Shown here: positions 28,347 to 38,602 of the stretch, in pieces
Numbering within the stretch: position 1 is the first letter of the stretch
How the letters are laid out: each line of letters starts with the position of its first letter
Source of the DNA: Nitrospira sp. KM1
GTDB taxonomy: Bacteria > Nitrospirota > Nitrospiria > Nitrospirales > Nitrospiraceae
DNA length: 64,000 bases
NCBI RefSeq assembly: GCF_011405515.1
Contig: NZ_AP022671.1
Span: 2,232,001-2,296,000 of the forward strand
Direction: 5' to 3'
Program-made: the position numbers and the translations under genes
The notes under the pieces: model-generated
Database searches by the model: none
The model's input: only the letters and a program-made list of their open reading frames with translations
Told to the model about the DNA's origin: nothing

Positions 28347-28404
28347 AATCGCGCCCTCCTTCAACAGCATATAAAATATTAAGAATCTTGTCGAAGTCGA
28401 TTAT

Positions 28405-28920
28405 TTAGTCGCCTTTAATGACTTTGAAACCAGTAATGGTCCGACCGTCCAAGCTGACTTCCATGGCAACTAATTCTTGAGAAGCCTTGATGATTTGATC
28501 CATGAGAGCCTTGTCTTTTACGGCAAGCCTAACTGTTGTTGCAGCATGGTACCAACCTGCGTACGGGTTGTTCTTATCCGTACCACCGGTGAAGCCCCAT
28601 GCGCAGCAAGTGAACAATGGATCTGGAGGCTTGACATCCAAGTCTGTAGAAGTACGACCGCCGGGCGACCCGGATGCAGGATCACCAGTGTTCCAATACT
28701 GAATGCCAAAAAGAAGTTCATTGTCAGGGTTGTCTGCCCACTGTGACCACACACGACCCTTCAAGGTCTTTGTAGGCTCTCCCTTGAGTGGTTTTCCTCC
28801 AACAACCGAATCGGCCGGACCCGTTGGGCCTGGCGCAGCATCGGCAGCGGCGGCAAACTCAGCCGTCAGCAAGCCGACAGAGAACACTCCAACTGCGGCT
28901 AGAAGTACGACCCTTTTCAT
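28405..28920 (-). CDS. Secreted protein of unknown function (smaller member of a pair)
   Basis: Not recognised. 171 residues from the ATG at 28920, which has AAGGAGGG at a good distance; a TTG two codons earlier would sit too close. A Sec signal peptide ends near A-A-A-D-A-A. The mature protein has T-L-K-G-R-V-W-S-Q-W-A-D, like the T-L-Q-G-R-V segment of its neighbour, then an adjacent Cys pair (F-T-C-C-A-W-G-F-T) and a C-terminal half resembling a small mixed alpha/beta domain. Upstream gene of the two-gene operon. The shared motif suggests the two proteins share a beta-strand module or act together; this is inference. Confidence 0.75.
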   Translation of the reverse strand: MKRVVLLAAVGVFSVGLLTAEFAAAADAAPGPTGPADSVVGGKPLKGEPTKTLKGRVWSQWADNPDNELLFGIQYWNTGDPASGSPGGRTSTDLDVKPPDPLFTCCAWGFTGGTDKNNPYAGWYHAATTVRLAVKDKALMDQIIKASQELVAMEVSLDGRTITGFKVIKGD

Positions 28921-28926
28921 ACCCAA

Positions 28927-29260
28927 TCCCTCCTTATAAAAATAACTACCAAACTAAATGGAAACATTATTTAAGTACGATGAAAAGAGAACCGGTTGAG
29001 CATTAGGCATCCACGAGAGTGCGAATATCAGCCACCTCCTTTACTTGCTCTCGGAATGCATTCAATGACTTCATGAGGTTTTACTAATAAACCGGGCTCA
29101 TGGTACTGAAAAGGGAAAATGGAGTCAAGAGATTGTTTAGACATCGTCGCTTGCCAGAAAATATTTAAATTACCCTAATATTTCAGCATCTTAAATATCT
29201 GTACGTTCTCGGTATTAATCGTCTTACGATCATTATCGATGGTCATCTATTAGAAATCTC
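28927..29260. other. Intergenic stretch, no firm gene
   Basis: About 330 AT-richer bases between the secreted pair and the M16 peptidase gene. On the minus strand an ATG-initiated 23-codon frame runs 29074-29003, but nothing resembling a ribosome site precedes it. A T-L-rich stretch near 28965-28980 could hold the promoter of the secreted pair; no hexamer pair was convincing. Confidence 0.4.
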
Positions 29261-30514
29261 TCATCTATATGACGCCAGAGCACGTGATTGAATCGGGCCC
29301 AACCCGGTTATAGCGAGCCGATCCATATTCAACAATCTTTGTCCGACATCATGTACGTGTTCCACAGTCACTCGATCGATGTGAGAGATTATATCCTTCA
29401 TCGTGCTGCGCGATCCATAGATGAGTTCGTCCTTTGCGAGTTTGCTCATGCGACTATGCGAGCTTTCTAGACTAAGCATCAAACTACCCTTCATCTGGTT
29501 TTTGGCCCGTACAAGCTCATTTTTTTCGACGCCTTTGCTATTGATCCGTTTGATCTCTCGACAAACGAGGTCTACAACGTGGTCCACTTCTTTGGCTCTG
29601 GTTCCGGCATAGACCGTCATGGTGCCCGCATCTGAATAGCCCGAAAGAAATGAGTAAATCGAATACACTAATCCACGCTTTTCACGCACTTCCTGAAAGA
29701 GCCTGGAACTGACGCTCCCGCCGAGAATGCTGTTCAGTGCATATACGGCATACCGGTCTCTGTGCCCCGCCGCAATCCCTTTCAACCCGATACAGAGATG
29801 CGCTTGCTCGAGCGGTTTCTGCTTGAGAAGCACTCCTCCGTGGATATCTGGCGGGCGCCGGTTCAACTCAGACGAATTGTTGGTGAGACGCCGTTTGCCA
29901 AAATACCGTGAGACCAATCGATAGGATTCTTGCGGATTGAAATTACCCGCGATTGCAATGACAATTCTTCGAGGATCGTAATGTGCATCGATATATTCCA
30001 TGAGATCTTGCCGACGGAGCCGACGAATCGTATCTTCTTTCCCCAGGATAGAGGAGCCAAGCGGATGAGGTCCTAGGACCTGTCCCGTATGCAACTCCTG
30101 AACAAAATCCTCAGGATCGTCTTGGACCATGCGAATTTCTTCAAGGACAACCTGCTTTTCCTTTTCAAGTTCCTTAGGGTCGAACTGTGAATGATGAAAC
30201 AGATCGGAGAGAAGTTCTAGCGCACGGGGCAATTGTTGGTCGAGAACCTTGACGTAAAAGGTCGTCGTTTCACGAGTGGTAAACGCATTCATTTCTCCGC
30301 CCAAACCGTCGATCTCACGAGAAATTTCGACGGCCGTGCGTGAGCGCGTGCCCTTAAAGAACATATGCTCGATGAAATGGGAGTAACCTGCCTGGCGAGG
30401 CAACTCATCACGCGAGCCGGTATTGACCCAAATACCGACGGTGACTGACTTGAGCGTGGGAATTCGCTCGGTCACCACTCGCATACCGTTGTCGAGGACG
30501 AACTTGCGGTACAA
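29261..30514 (-). CDS. M16-family zinc peptidase (PepR/MPP-beta type)
   Basis: Processing-type metallopeptidase of 417 residues. The inverted zinc motif H-F-I-E-H (His46, Glu49, His50) lies in Y-S-H-F-I-E-H-M-F-F-K-G-T, followed by the conserved E-I-D-G-L-G-G-E-M-N-A-F-T segment; a C-terminal M16 domain is present from about residue 170. The start is a TTG at 30514 giving the family N-terminus Y-R-K-F-V-L-D-N-G-M-R-V-V. It follows pnp by five bases, the gene order (rpsO-pnp-M16 peptidase) seen in many bacteria. The substrate is not known. Confidence 0.93.
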   Translation of the reverse strand: MYRKFVLDNGMRVVTERIPTLKSVTVGIWVNTGSRDELPRQAGYSHFIEHMFFKGTRSRTAVEISREIDGLGGEMNAFTTRETTTFYVKVLDQQLPRALELLSDLFHHSQFDPKELEKEKQVVLEEIRMVQDDPEDFVQELHTGQVLGPHPLGSSILGKEDTIRRLRRQDLMEYIDAHYDPRRIVIAIAGNFNPQESYRLVSRYFGKRRLTNNSSELNRRPPDIHGGVLLKQKPLEQAHLCIGLKGIAAGHRDRYAVYALNSILGGSVSSRLFQEVREKRGLVYSIYSFLSGYSDAGTMTVYAGTRAKEVDHVVDLVCREIKRINSKGVEKNELVRAKNQMKGSLMLSLESSHSRMSKLAKDELIYGSRSTMKDIISHIDRVTVEHVHDVGQRLLNMDRLAITGLGPIQSRALASYR

Positions 30515-30519
30515 GATCG

Positions 30520-32640
30520 TTACCCGACAGTTGAGTCTTTCGTCCCAGCACCGGTCGGTGCGGGCATGGTTTCCTTTCGACTAAGCCGGATCTTACCCTG
30601 ACGGTCGACTTCCAATACCTTAACCAAGATTTGATCCCCTTCTGCAACCTCGTCCGAAACCGATTTTACCCGATGATGCGCGAGTTGCGAGATATGCACC
30701 AATCCATCTGTTCCAGGAAGTACCTCAACAAATGCGCCGAAATCCATGATTTTCCTAACCGTCCCAAGGTAGGTCTTTCCGATTTCCACTTCCTCCACAA
30801 TCCGATTAACCATCTCCTTGGCCTTTTCAAGCGATGCCTCATCAGCTGAAGCGATGGTCACAATTCCGGTATCCTCGATATTGATTTTCACTCCGCAATC
30901 GGCCTGGATACTTCGGATGGTTTTTCCGCCCGGGCCGATGACTTCACGAATCTTGTCCTGTTTCACCTTCATCGTGAATATGCGAGGAGCGAATGCCGAC
31001 ATGTTTGTTCTCGGAGAACGAATTGCGCTCTGCATGCATCCGAGAATATGGAGTCGTCCCGCCCTGGCTTGCTCCAAGGCCTGCTGCATCAAGCTCGCAG
31101 AGAGACCGCCGATCTTGATGTCCATCTGAAGTGCGGTCACTCCGTTCTTCGTTCCGCAGACCTTGAAGTCCATATCGCCAAGATGATCTTCAAGTCCGAG
31201 AATGTCCGACAGAATCATGACACGATCGCCCTCCTTGATCAGACCCATTGCGATACCGGCCACAGGTTCCTTAATCGGCACTCCGGCGTCCATCATGCCA
31301 AGGGTTCCACCGCACACGGTAGCCATCGAGGAAGACCCGTTGGACTCTAGAATATCCGACACGATGCGTAGGGTATAGGGGAACACATCCTTCCCGGGTA
31401 TGACCGGTTTCAATGCACGCTCCGCCAATGCGCCATGACCGACCTCGCGTCGCCCCGGTGAGCGCAACGGCCGCGCCTCTCCCACGCTGAATGGAGGGAA
31501 ATTATAATGGAGCATGAACGTCCGGGTATACTCACCCTCCAACGCATCGATCCGCTGCTCGTCATCCGTGGTGCCCAACGTGATGACGGCCAGACTCTGC
31601 GTTTCTCCTCTTGTGAAGAGGGCAGATCCATGAGTCCGGGGCAGCACACCGACTTCGCACGTGATCGGCCGGATGTCCGCGGGGCCCCGCCCGTCAGCGC
31701 GTGAGCCTTTTTCAAGAATCATGTTCCGGACTTCAGTGTATTCCAATCCGTGAAAGACAAGCTTCACATGCCGCTCACGGTTAGGATCGTCAGGTTGCTT
31801 GAGCTTCTCCACCGCATCTTTCAGGATCAAATCCAATCTCTCCTGGCGAGCCGTCTTGTTCGGAATCATGATGGCATCACGAATACCCTGCGCAACGAGG
31901 GATTTGACCTGGTCCGCAAGGACTGGACTGATCTGCTCGGTTACCACTGGTCGCTTCGGTTTGTTACCGGCGGCCGCTCGAAGCTCGTTAATTTTCGCCA
32001 CTATCTTTTTGATTTCGGCATGCGCTAATTCAATCGCCGCGAGCATCGTGGATTCGGGCAATTCATTGGCACCGGCTTCGACCATCATCACGGCGTCGGC
32101 GGTACCGGCCACCACGAGATGGAGTTCGCTTTTCTCGAGGGTCTCCAAATCGGGATTGACGAGGAACTGTCCGTTCACTCGACCAATTTTCACACCAGCC
32201 ACGGGTCCCAGAAACGGAATGTTCGACACGGCTAAGGCTGCCGATGCCGCTGTAATGGCGATCACATCGGAAGAGCCAGTCTTGTCTGCGGATAGTACTG
32301 CTGCAATGACTTGAGTCTCGAAATAGTACCCTTCGGGGAAGAGAGGACGTAGCGGCCGATCAATCAACCGGCTGGTCAACACTTCTTTTTCAGAGGGACG
32401 CCCTTCACGCTTGAAATATCCGCCGGGAATCTTACCCGCTGCGTACGCCTTTTCCTGATAGTCGACAGTGAGTGGAAGAAAATCGACGCCGGCTTTGGCG
32501 TTCTGAGAGGCGACCGCTGTCGCTAATACGACCGTATCACCATAGGACGCCCAAATTGATCCGTCGGCCTGTTTCGCCACTCGACCGGTCTCCAGTCTGA
32601 GCGGGCGCCCCGCAATGTCGAGTTCTACCGAGTGTATCAT
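30520..32640 (-). CDS. pnp: Polyribonucleotide nucleotidyltransferase
   Basis: Phosphorolytic 3'-5' exoribonuclease of the RNA degradation machinery. It has 706 residues with two RNase PH-like domains separated by an all-alpha domain, then a KH domain (I-G-P-G-G-K-T-I near 562) and an S1 domain (about 620-690; G-T-V-R-K-I-M-D-F-G-A-F-V-E-V). Motifs such as F-S-V-G-E-A-R-P-L-R-S-P-G-R-R-E-V-G-H-G confirm the catalytic repeat. AAGGAG precedes the ATG by seven bases. rpsO lies 143 bases upstream; that gap may carry processing hairpins as in E. coli, though none was firmly identified. Confidence 0.97.
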   Translation of the reverse strand: MIHSVELDIAGRPLRLETGRVAKQADGSIWASYGDTVVLATAVASQNAKAGVDFLPLTVDYQEKAYAAGKIPGGYFKREGRPSEKEVLTSRLIDRPLRPLFPEGYYFETQVIAAVLSADKTGSSDVIAITAASAALAVSNIPFLGPVAGVKIGRVNGQFLVNPDLETLEKSELHLVVAGTADAVMMVEAGANELPESTMLAAIELAHAEIKKIVAKINELRAAAGNKPKRPVVTEQISPVLADQVKSLVAQGIRDAIMIPNKTARQERLDLILKDAVEKLKQPDDPNRERHVKLVFHGLEYTEVRNMILEKGSRADGRGPADIRPITCEVGVLPRTHGSALFTRGETQSLAVITLGTTDDEQRIDALEGEYTRTFMLHYNFPPFSVGEARPLRSPGRREVGHGALAERALKPVIPGKDVFPYTLRIVSDILESNGSSSMATVCGGTLGMMDAGVPIKEPVAGIAMGLIKEGDRVMILSDILGLEDHLGDMDFKVCGTKNGVTALQMDIKIGGLSASLMQQALEQARAGRLHILGCMQSAIRSPRTNMSAFAPRIFTMKVKQDKIREVIGPGGKTIRSIQADCGVKINIEDTGIVTIASADEASLEKAKEMVNRIVEEVEIGKTYLGTVRKIMDFGAFVEVLPGTDGLVHISQLAHHRVKSVSDEVAEGDQILVKVLEVDRQGKIRLSRKETMPAPTGAGTKDSTVG

Positions 32641-32783
32641 CTATGGTCTCCTTCTCATTGTGCCCCACAGATGCCCACGGAGAGAAGTTCGAGCATGGTC
32701 TGCTCCAACCACTTTCAGTGTTCACCTGTGCGACAGATGGGTTCCGCCGTTGCCGCGCATCTGCGCAACAACGTGGCCAGTGT

Positions 32784-33053
32784 CTATTTCCGAATTCCTA
32801 ATCGATCAATGACGGCCCGATACCGTGCGTCGTCGATATCCCGCAGGTAATCAAGAAGTCGCCGGCGTCTCCCCACGAGTTGCAAAAGACCCCGGCGGGA
32901 GTGATGATCCTTTTTGTGGAGCTTGAAATGCTCCGTTAAATACGTGATCCGGTTCGTCAATACTGCGATCTGCACTTCCGGGGAACCGGAATCTCCATCA
33001 TGCTGCCGGTACTGCTTGATCAATTCCGTCTTCGCTTCCTTCAACAATGCCAT
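32784..33053 (-). CDS. rpsO: 30S ribosomal protein S15
   Basis: Primary 16S rRNA-binding protein of 89 residues, the canonical length, from the ATG at 33053 (a TTG two codons earlier is not needed). Family motifs include [29 protein letters not shown] and R-R-R-L-L-D-Y-L. It lies between truB and pnp, the usual order. GAGGAG precedes the start. Confidence 0.98.
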   Translation of the reverse strand: MALLKEAKTELIKQYRQHDGDSGSPEVQIAVLTNRITYLTEHFKLHKKDHHSRRGLLQLVGRRRRLLDYLRDIDDARYRAVIDRLGIRK

Positions 33054-33073
33054 CGTCAATCTCCTCTCTCTAT

Positions 33074-34054
33074 TTACAATTCTCTCCTACTTACTGAACC
33101 GTGGTCTCGATCGACCAGAACCTTTTCGATCGCATACACCGCGCCTGATCGGTCCGGACCTCTTCCAATCGCCAGCAGCGTTCCGCCTTCGTCATGGATA
33201 CGGACGATCGAGTCCTGCCGTGGCGTACAGTCCGTCGCGGTTTCCCGATTGAGTACATCAGCAAAAGGAACGGAGACTCCGTTCCGCACTCTCGCGGCCG
33301 TCTGACCATTTACCACCAGCACAGGAAATTCGTTCAGTGCTCGATCCAGCGAGAGCATCGTGTGTGAAAGAATTCCCAGTGCTTGACGCCTGGCAATCTC
33401 TTCGACGGACATGGCATGATCGAGGGTGAGCGGGCCTACGCGAGAACGTTCCAACGCGAGAAGGTGCCCTCCGACGCCCAGGATCTCACCGATATCAGCA
33501 CACAGCGTACGAACATATGTGCCTTTGGAACACACCACACGAAGCGTCGCGTCAGTTCCATCGAACGACAGCAAATCCAAGTGACTGACGGTGATCGATC
33601 TGGCCTCGCGGACAATGGTTTTTCCCGCACGCGCCGATCTATACAATGGAACGCCGTCGACCTTGAGTGCGGAATACATCGGCGGCACTTGCTGAATAAC
33701 TCCTCGAAATCTTTCAAGCGCGTGCTCGATTTCCGGTCCTGTGATATGACCGGCGAGGTGCCTGGACAAGACCATCCCGGTGGCATCTTGCGTATCCGTC
33801 GTTTCTCCGAGACGCAGCACGGCTCGATATTCCTTGTCCCATTCCACCAAATACTCGGCGATTCGAGTACCTCGTCCCGTGAGCACGGGTAACACGCCTG
33901 TTGCGGCGGGATCCAATGTGCCGGCATGACCGACCTTGCTGACGCCAAGGACAGAACGCAGCTTTGCCACGACATCGTGCGAGGTCCATCCGGCCTCTTT
34001 GTGTACGATAAGGACACCGTCCATCACAGCCGCTGCCTGATCAAGGCAAGTCAT
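33074..34054 (-). CDS. truB: tRNA pseudouridine-55 synthase
   Basis: Makes pseudouridine 55 in the T loop of tRNAs. 326 residues from an ATG at 34054 that overlaps rbfA by 14 bases and has AAGG five bases upstream; an ATG ten codons later (34024) gives the minimal family N-terminus M-D-G-V-L-I-V-H-K. The catalytic aspartate is in [18 protein letters not shown]. The C-terminal part is PUA-like. The position in nusA-infB-ylxP-rbfA-truB-rpsO-pnp is canonical. Confidence 0.95.
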   Translation of the reverse strand: MTCLDQAAAVMDGVLIVHKEAGWTSHDVVAKLRSVLGVSKVGHAGTLDPAATGVLPVLTGRGTRIAEYLVEWDKEYRAVLRLGETTDTQDATGMVLSRHLAGHITGPEIEHALERFRGVIQQVPPMYSALKVDGVPLYRSARAGKTIVREARSITVSHLDLLSFDGTDATLRVVCSKGTYVRTLCADIGEILGVGGHLLALERSRVGPLTLDHAMSVEEIARRQALGILSHTMLSLDRALNEFPVLVVNGQTAARVRNGVSVPFADVLNRETATDCTPRQDSIVRIHDEGGTLLAIGRGPDRSGAVYAIEKVLVDRDHGSVSRREL

Positions 34055-34466
34055 TGTCGCCTTTATTGCCCGGCATCTCGTTCACGTGCTGAAACCGCGG
34101 CTTTGCCCCCTCGGAATCCACGTGGAGTTCGTCCAGCAGTTGCAAAACCCGATCCCCCCGTGCTCCGCTGACGTCCTTCACAAAGACGACTTCAGGCAGA
34201 TATCGAAGCGAAAGCCGGCGCCCCAACTCGCTACGGACAAATCCGCTCGCTCTTGCAAGTCCCGCAAACACGTCGCGCGTGACCGCATCCTCGCCGAATG
34301 CGGTCACGAAAACCCTGGCAATCCGAAGATCACTAGTCAATTCGACGTCCGTGACCGTGACCGATCTGACGCGAGGATCCTTGATCTTTCGCATCAAAAT
34401 GTCGGCTACCTCCATCCGGATTTGGTCTGCGACTCGATCGGCTCGACTAAAACCCGTCTTGGCCAT
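34041..34466 (-). CDS. rbfA: Ribosome-binding factor A
   Basis: KH-fold factor for late 30S assembly. About 141 residues from the ATG at 34466, which opens M-A-K-T-G-F-S-R-A-D-R-V-A and has GAGG nine bases upstream; an ATG two codons earlier is possible, and the frame is open to 34532 but would overlap the DUF503 gene. Family features are D-I-L-M-R-K-I-K-D-P-R-V and S-D-L-R-I-A-R-V-F-V-T. It is translationally coupled to truB. Confidence 0.93.
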   Translation of the reverse strand: MAKTGFSRADRVADQIRMEVADILMRKIKDPRVRSVTVTDVELTSDLRIARVFVTAFGEDAVTRDVFAGLARASGFVRSELGRRLSLRYLPEVVFVKDVSGARGDRVLQLLDELHVDSEGAKPRFQHVNEMPGNKGDNDLP

Positions 34467-34518
34467 GTGCATCGTCCTCGACTCGACCGGTTCAGACACC
34501 GTACTGAGGCAGCCTTGC

Positions 34519-34806
34519 TCACAATAGTTCAATGCGAGAGTTGACGATCTCGACGGTCGGATTATTTCGTATCAGATTCAAGGCCTGATCCAACACTTGA
34601 TTCACGTATCGACCGTCATTGGCCACGCAGGCCAGTCCCAGAATAGATTTTTGCCAGAGATCCTGCTCGCCGACTTCTGCCACCGAGAGGTTAAATTTGT
34701 CATGAAGGCGGTCCTTCACGCTCAAAAGCACATGCCGCTTGTCTTTGAGCGATTGACTGTCAGGGAAAAATAATTCGATCGTGCAGAGACCGACAACAAT
34801 GCTCAC
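34519..34806 (-). CDS. ylxP: DUF503 (YlxP-like) protein
   Basis: Protein of 95 residues of the DUF503 family, found between infB and rbfA in many bacteria and proposed to aid ribosome assembly. Conserved features are the start V-V-G-L-C-T-I-E-L-F-F-P and S-L-K-D-K-R-H-V-L-L-S-V-K-D-R-L, then S-V-A-E-V and the late D-G-R-Y-V-N-Q-V-L-D. It follows infB by 20 bases. Biochemical function remains unproven for the family. Confidence 0.88.
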   Translation of the reverse strand: MSIVVGLCTIELFFPDSQSLKDKRHVLLSVKDRLHDKFNLSVAEVGEQDLWQKSILGLACVANDGRYVNQVLDQALNLIRNNPTVEIVNSRIELL

Positions 34807-34826
34807 GGTCCGAACCGGATCACGCG

Positions 34827-37376
34827 TTACAGCTTTGCGGCAATCTTATCGATTGCGTACGCTTCGATGACATCCCCGGCTTTGATATCATTAAAATTCT
34901 CGATGCCGATCCCGCACTCATATCCCTGCTGAACCTCGCGGACATCGTCTTTGAATCGCCGAAGCGATCCCAGCTTGCCTTCATAGACGACCACGTTATC
35001 GCGAATAACCCGCGTTCCAGCGCTGGATCGAGTAATCGTCCCGTCTACAACGTACGATCCCGCGATCGTTCCTGCTTTTGACACCGTAAAGACTTGGCGC
35101 ACCTCTGCTCTTCCCAAAACCCGTTCTTTGAGAGTGGGATCCAGCAGACCTTCCATGGCTGCCTTGATGTCAGATAGGGCGTCATAAATGATCGTATATA
35201 GTCGTATATCCACCCGCTCTTTCTCGGCGAGCGAGGACGCTTTCGACTCCGGCCTGATATTGAACCCAATGATGATGGCATTGGAGGCGGCTGCCAATAG
35301 GACGTCCGATTCCGTGATACCGCCGACGCCATTGTGAATGACGCGCAGCTTCACCAACTCCGTGGGCAGCTTTTCAATTGCCGCAGCGAGAGCTTCGGAG
35401 GACCCCTGGACGTCGGCCTTGATAACGAGGGAGAGTTCCTTCACCGATCCTTCTTGTATTTTGGCAAACAGATCATCCAACGATACTTTACCGGCTCCTG
35501 CCAATTCTGCGGCCCGTTGCTTTCGCGAACGATCCTCTGCAATTTCTCGTGCGATTCGCTCATCCTTCACGACCTGGAACACATCACCGGCGGAGGGCAC
35601 ACCCGGCAATCCGATGACCTCTACAGGGATGGAGGGACCGGCTTCTTGAACTTTTACACCTGCGTGATTGACGAGCGCGCGGACTTTGCCGCTAAAGGAT
35701 CCGACAACAAACACGTCTCCGACACGCAGCGTTCCGTTCTGAACCAGGACCGTCGCTACCGGCCCGCGTCCACGCTCGAGCTTCGCCTCGACCACCGCTC
35801 CTTTGGCCAATTGATTCGGGTCCGCTTTCAACTCCGAGACCTCAGCCTGCAAAAGAATCATTTCCAACAGGTGATCCAAACCCGTCCTTTGTTTGGCAGA
35901 GACCTCGACCATAATCGTGTCCCCTCCCCAGGCCTCTGAAATGAGGCCGTGCTCGGAAAGGGCGTTACGGACTCGATCGGGATTGGCACCGGGCTTATCG
36001 ATCTTGTTCATGGCGACAATAAGCGGGACTCCCGCGGCCTTCGCATGGTGAATGGCTTCGACGGTTTGGGGCATGACACCGTCATCGGCCGCTACGACCA
36101 AAATCACGATGTCTGTTACCTTCGCTCCGCGTGCCCGCATCGCTGTAAATGCTTCGTGGCCCGGTGTATCCAGAAAGGTTACCTGTTTGCCGTGCACAGT
36201 GACCGTATACGCGCCGATATGTTGGGTGATGCCGCCAGCCTCTCCTTCTGCGACTTTCGTTTCCCGAATTGCGTCAAGCAAGGATGTCTTGCCATGATCG
36301 ACGTGGCCCATAATGGTGACCACCGGGGGTCGAGGCTGAAGATGAATCTCTCCTTCTATCCGAACGACTTCGTCCAGTAATTGCTCACCAGCCTTTTCGA
36401 TCGAAACTTCCATCTTGATTCCGGCCTCCTCGGCAATCATCGCGGCGACGTCGAGGTTCATCGGCTGATTCATCGTAATCATTTGGCCCATATCCATGAG
36501 CTTTCGCACGATGTCCGCAGGACGCTGACCGATTGATTCGGCAAACTCCTTCACCGTCGCGCCAGGCATCAGTTTCACGCTTTTCTTGCGCGGCTTGGTG
36601 ATTTCAGACGGTGCGCTGTGATGCACATGCTTGACCCGATCATCACGACGCTGAACCGGAATGGCTCTCAGATCTTGCCATCGTGCGGCGTCTTCCCGAA
36701 CACGCGCGTCGTCCTCTTCACGAGGGCGTCCGGGTTTCCGGACTTTCTTCAGTTTATCCTTGAGATTTTCCGCTTGCAGCTCTTCCAAGACTTTTTTCTT
36801 CCCGGTGAGCGTGTCGACGGCGGGAACAGCTGCCGGCTTTGAAGTCGGAGCAGGCGTCGATGGCTGAACAGTAGCACTTGGCTGTGCGCTGGGAGGCTGA
36901 GCGGTTTCATGTTGGGAGGCCGGTGGCGCTTCGAGGTGCGGCTGGACTCCTACTGGCTGCATCGAAGGAACGGCGGATTCCGACACAAGAGATGCGGCCG
37001 TATCACCTCCAAGAGGTGGAAGTCCCTCTTCAGAAGTTGAGTCTTCAGACTTCTTACGTTTAATCAGGATCCGGCGCTTATCTGGTTTTGACGCATCCTC
37101 CGTGATTGAAGGACTGCTCCACGGCTTGGCGGTCGCATGGTGAGTCCCCGGGTCACCGCTGTCCTTGTGACGTTGCCCGGTCTCACCCTCTGTACCCTTC
37201 GTGACAAGTTTTTGAGGGGACTTCTGCTTGGGAACGAGCTTCGCCAATGCGGTTTGCACGGCCTCCTCCTCTAAGGCACTGCTATGCGAGGCCACGGCAA
37301 TACCCAGTCGCTTGAGCTCCGGAATCAACTCCCGGTTCTCCATTCCAAGTTGTTTGGCAAGTTCATATACGCGCAT
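34827..37376 (-). CDS. infB: Translation initiation factor IF-2
   Basis: GTPase that brings initiator tRNA to the 30S subunit. 849 residues: an N-terminal IF2_N domain (about 1-52, [10 protein letters not shown]), a long Pro/Ala/Gln-rich linker (about 60-250), a second short IF2_N-like segment, and the G domain with G1 G-H-V-D-H-G-K-T-S near 360, G3 D-T-P-G-H-E and G4 N-K-I-D-K. Domains II to IV complete the C-terminus. It follows nusA by 39 bases, as in most bacteria. Confidence 0.97.
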   Translation of the reverse strand: MRVYELAKQLGMENRELIPELKRLGIAVASHSSALEEEAVQTALAKLVPKQKSPQKLVTKGTEGETGQRHKDSGDPGTHHATAKPWSSPSITEDASKPDKRRILIKRKKSEDSTSEEGLPPLGGDTAASLVSESAVPSMQPVGVQPHLEAPPASQHETAQPPSAQPSATVQPSTPAPTSKPAAVPAVDTLTGKKKVLEELQAENLKDKLKKVRKPGRPREEDDARVREDAARWQDLRAIPVQRRDDRVKHVHHSAPSEITKPRKKSVKLMPGATVKEFAESIGQRPADIVRKLMDMGQMITMNQPMNLDVAAMIAEEAGIKMEVSIEKAGEQLLDEVVRIEGEIHLQPRPPVVTIMGHVDHGKTSLLDAIRETKVAEGEAGGITQHIGAYTVTVHGKQVTFLDTPGHEAFTAMRARGAKVTDIVILVVAADDGVMPQTVEAIHHAKAAGVPLIVAMNKIDKPGANPDRVRNALSEHGLISEAWGGDTIMVEVSAKQRTGLDHLLEMILLQAEVSELKADPNQLAKGAVVEAKLERGRGPVATVLVQNGTLRVGDVFVVGSFSGKVRALVNHAGVKVQEAGPSIPVEVIGLPGVPSAGDVFQVVKDERIAREIAEDRSRKQRAAELAGAGKVSLDDLFAKIQEGSVKELSLVIKADVQGSSEALAAAIEKLPTELVKLRVIHNGVGGITESDVLLAAASNAIIIGFNIRPESKASSLAEKERVDIRLYTIIYDALSDIKAAMEGLLDPTLKERVLGRAEVRQVFTVSKAGTIAGSYVVDGTITRSSAGTRVIRDNVVVYEGKLGSLRRFKDDVREVQQGYECGIGIENFNDIKAGDVIEAYAIDKIAAKL

Positions 37377-37415
37377 GGATCAGACACCTGTTTCAATGAC
37401 GGGACAAGCGGCCTA

Positions 37416-38570
37416 TCACTCGGATTCGGCCTGAGCTTGAGCCTTTTCCTGCTGTCGCGCTTCTTCCTGCTGCCGCTGTGCTTCAGCCTCTTCTGCCAAG
37501 GCGGCCTTGATCTCTTTGTCCCGTTCAGCCTTTTCCTTCTCGTATTCAGTCGCGCTGATGATATCAATCTTCCAGCCCGTCAACCGGGCGGCAAGACGGA
37601 CGTTCTGACCGTTCTTTCCGATGGCCAGCGACAACTGGGAATCGGCGACCACGACCAACGCCGACTTTTTCTCCTCATCCACACCGACCTTCTCAATCGT
37701 CGCAGGATTCAATGCTTCGGCGATAAAGACGCGAGGATCCGACGTCCATGTAATGATATCGATTTTCTCTCCACGGAGCTCGCGCACGACGGCTTGCACG
37801 CGTGACCCTTTGATGCCGACACACGCGCCGACCGGATCAACCGCCTTCTCTCTCGAGGTCACGGCAATCTTTGTCCGGTCCCCTGGCTCCCTCACGACGG
37901 CCTTGATCTCGACGATTTTCTCCATCACCTCGGGCACTTCCAATTCAAACAGTTTCGAGACAAATTGGGGATGGCTCCGCGTGAGAATGACCTGTACGTC
38001 TTTGGGAGTGCGTCGCACCTCGAGAAGCATGGCTTTGACTCGGTCTCCTCGTCGATAGGTCTCTCGCGGGATCTGTTCCTGAATCGGGAGGATGGCCTCG
38101 GTTTTACCGAGATCAACTAGATAATTCCTGCGCTCCATCCCAAGAACGACGCCGTTCACCAAGTCTCCCTGCCGGGTAGAATACTCTTTCTGCACCGCCT
38201 CCCATTCGGCCTCACGGACCTTTTGAAAAATCACCTGCTTGGCCGTTTGTGCGGCAATACGACCCAATTCGTCCATTTCGATGAGGGACCCGATTTCGTC
38301 CCCGACTTCCGCCTCGCTGTCATACTGACGCGCCTCTTTCAGCGAGATTTCCGCTTTGGGGTTGGTAACCGCATCGACTATGATTTTTTTGGATACGACG
38401 GAGATTTCACCCGTCTTCGAGTCGATTTCTACCTGGATATTCTCAGCCTGCCCAAATCGCTTTTTGGCTGCCGTTTGGAGAGCCGCCTCAATAGCCCCTA
38501 GGACCTTACTCTTGTCGATACCCTTCTGGCGTCCGATTTCGTCGATGACGGAAATGAGTTCCCGGTTCAT
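37416..38570 (-). CDS. nusA: Transcription termination/antitermination factor NusA
   Basis: RNA polymerase-binding elongation factor of 384 residues: N-terminal polymerase-binding domain (about 1-125), S1 domain (about 135-200, G-D-L-V-N-G-V-V-L-G) and KH domains (about 230-345; V-G-A-C-V-G-I-K-G-S-R-V and I-G-K-N-G-Q-N-V-R-L-A-A). It ends in a short Gln/Glu/Ala-rich tail without the acidic repeats of E. coli NusA. It lies between rimP and infB. NusA affects termination at hairpins, relevant to the hairpin in the rimP leader. Confidence 0.97.
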   Translation of the reverse strand: MNRELISVIDEIGRQKGIDKSKVLGAIEAALQTAAKKRFGQAENIQVEIDSKTGEISVVSKKIIVDAVTNPKAEISLKEARQYDSEAEVGDEIGSLIEMDELGRIAAQTAKQVIFQKVREAEWEAVQKEYSTRQGDLVNGVVLGMERRNYLVDLGKTEAILPIQEQIPRETYRRGDRVKAMLLEVRRTPKDVQVILTRSHPQFVSKLFELEVPEVMEKIVEIKAVVREPGDRTKIAVTSREKAVDPVGACVGIKGSRVQAVVRELRGEKIDIITWTSDPRVFIAEALNPATIEKVGVDEEKKSALVVVADSQLSLAIGKNGQNVRLAARLTGWKIDIISATEYEKEKAERDKEIKAALAEEAEAQRQQEEARQQEKAQAQAESE

Positions 38571-38602
38571 GATTCGCTCTCCACGCTGGTTCTCTCAGAC
38601 AC

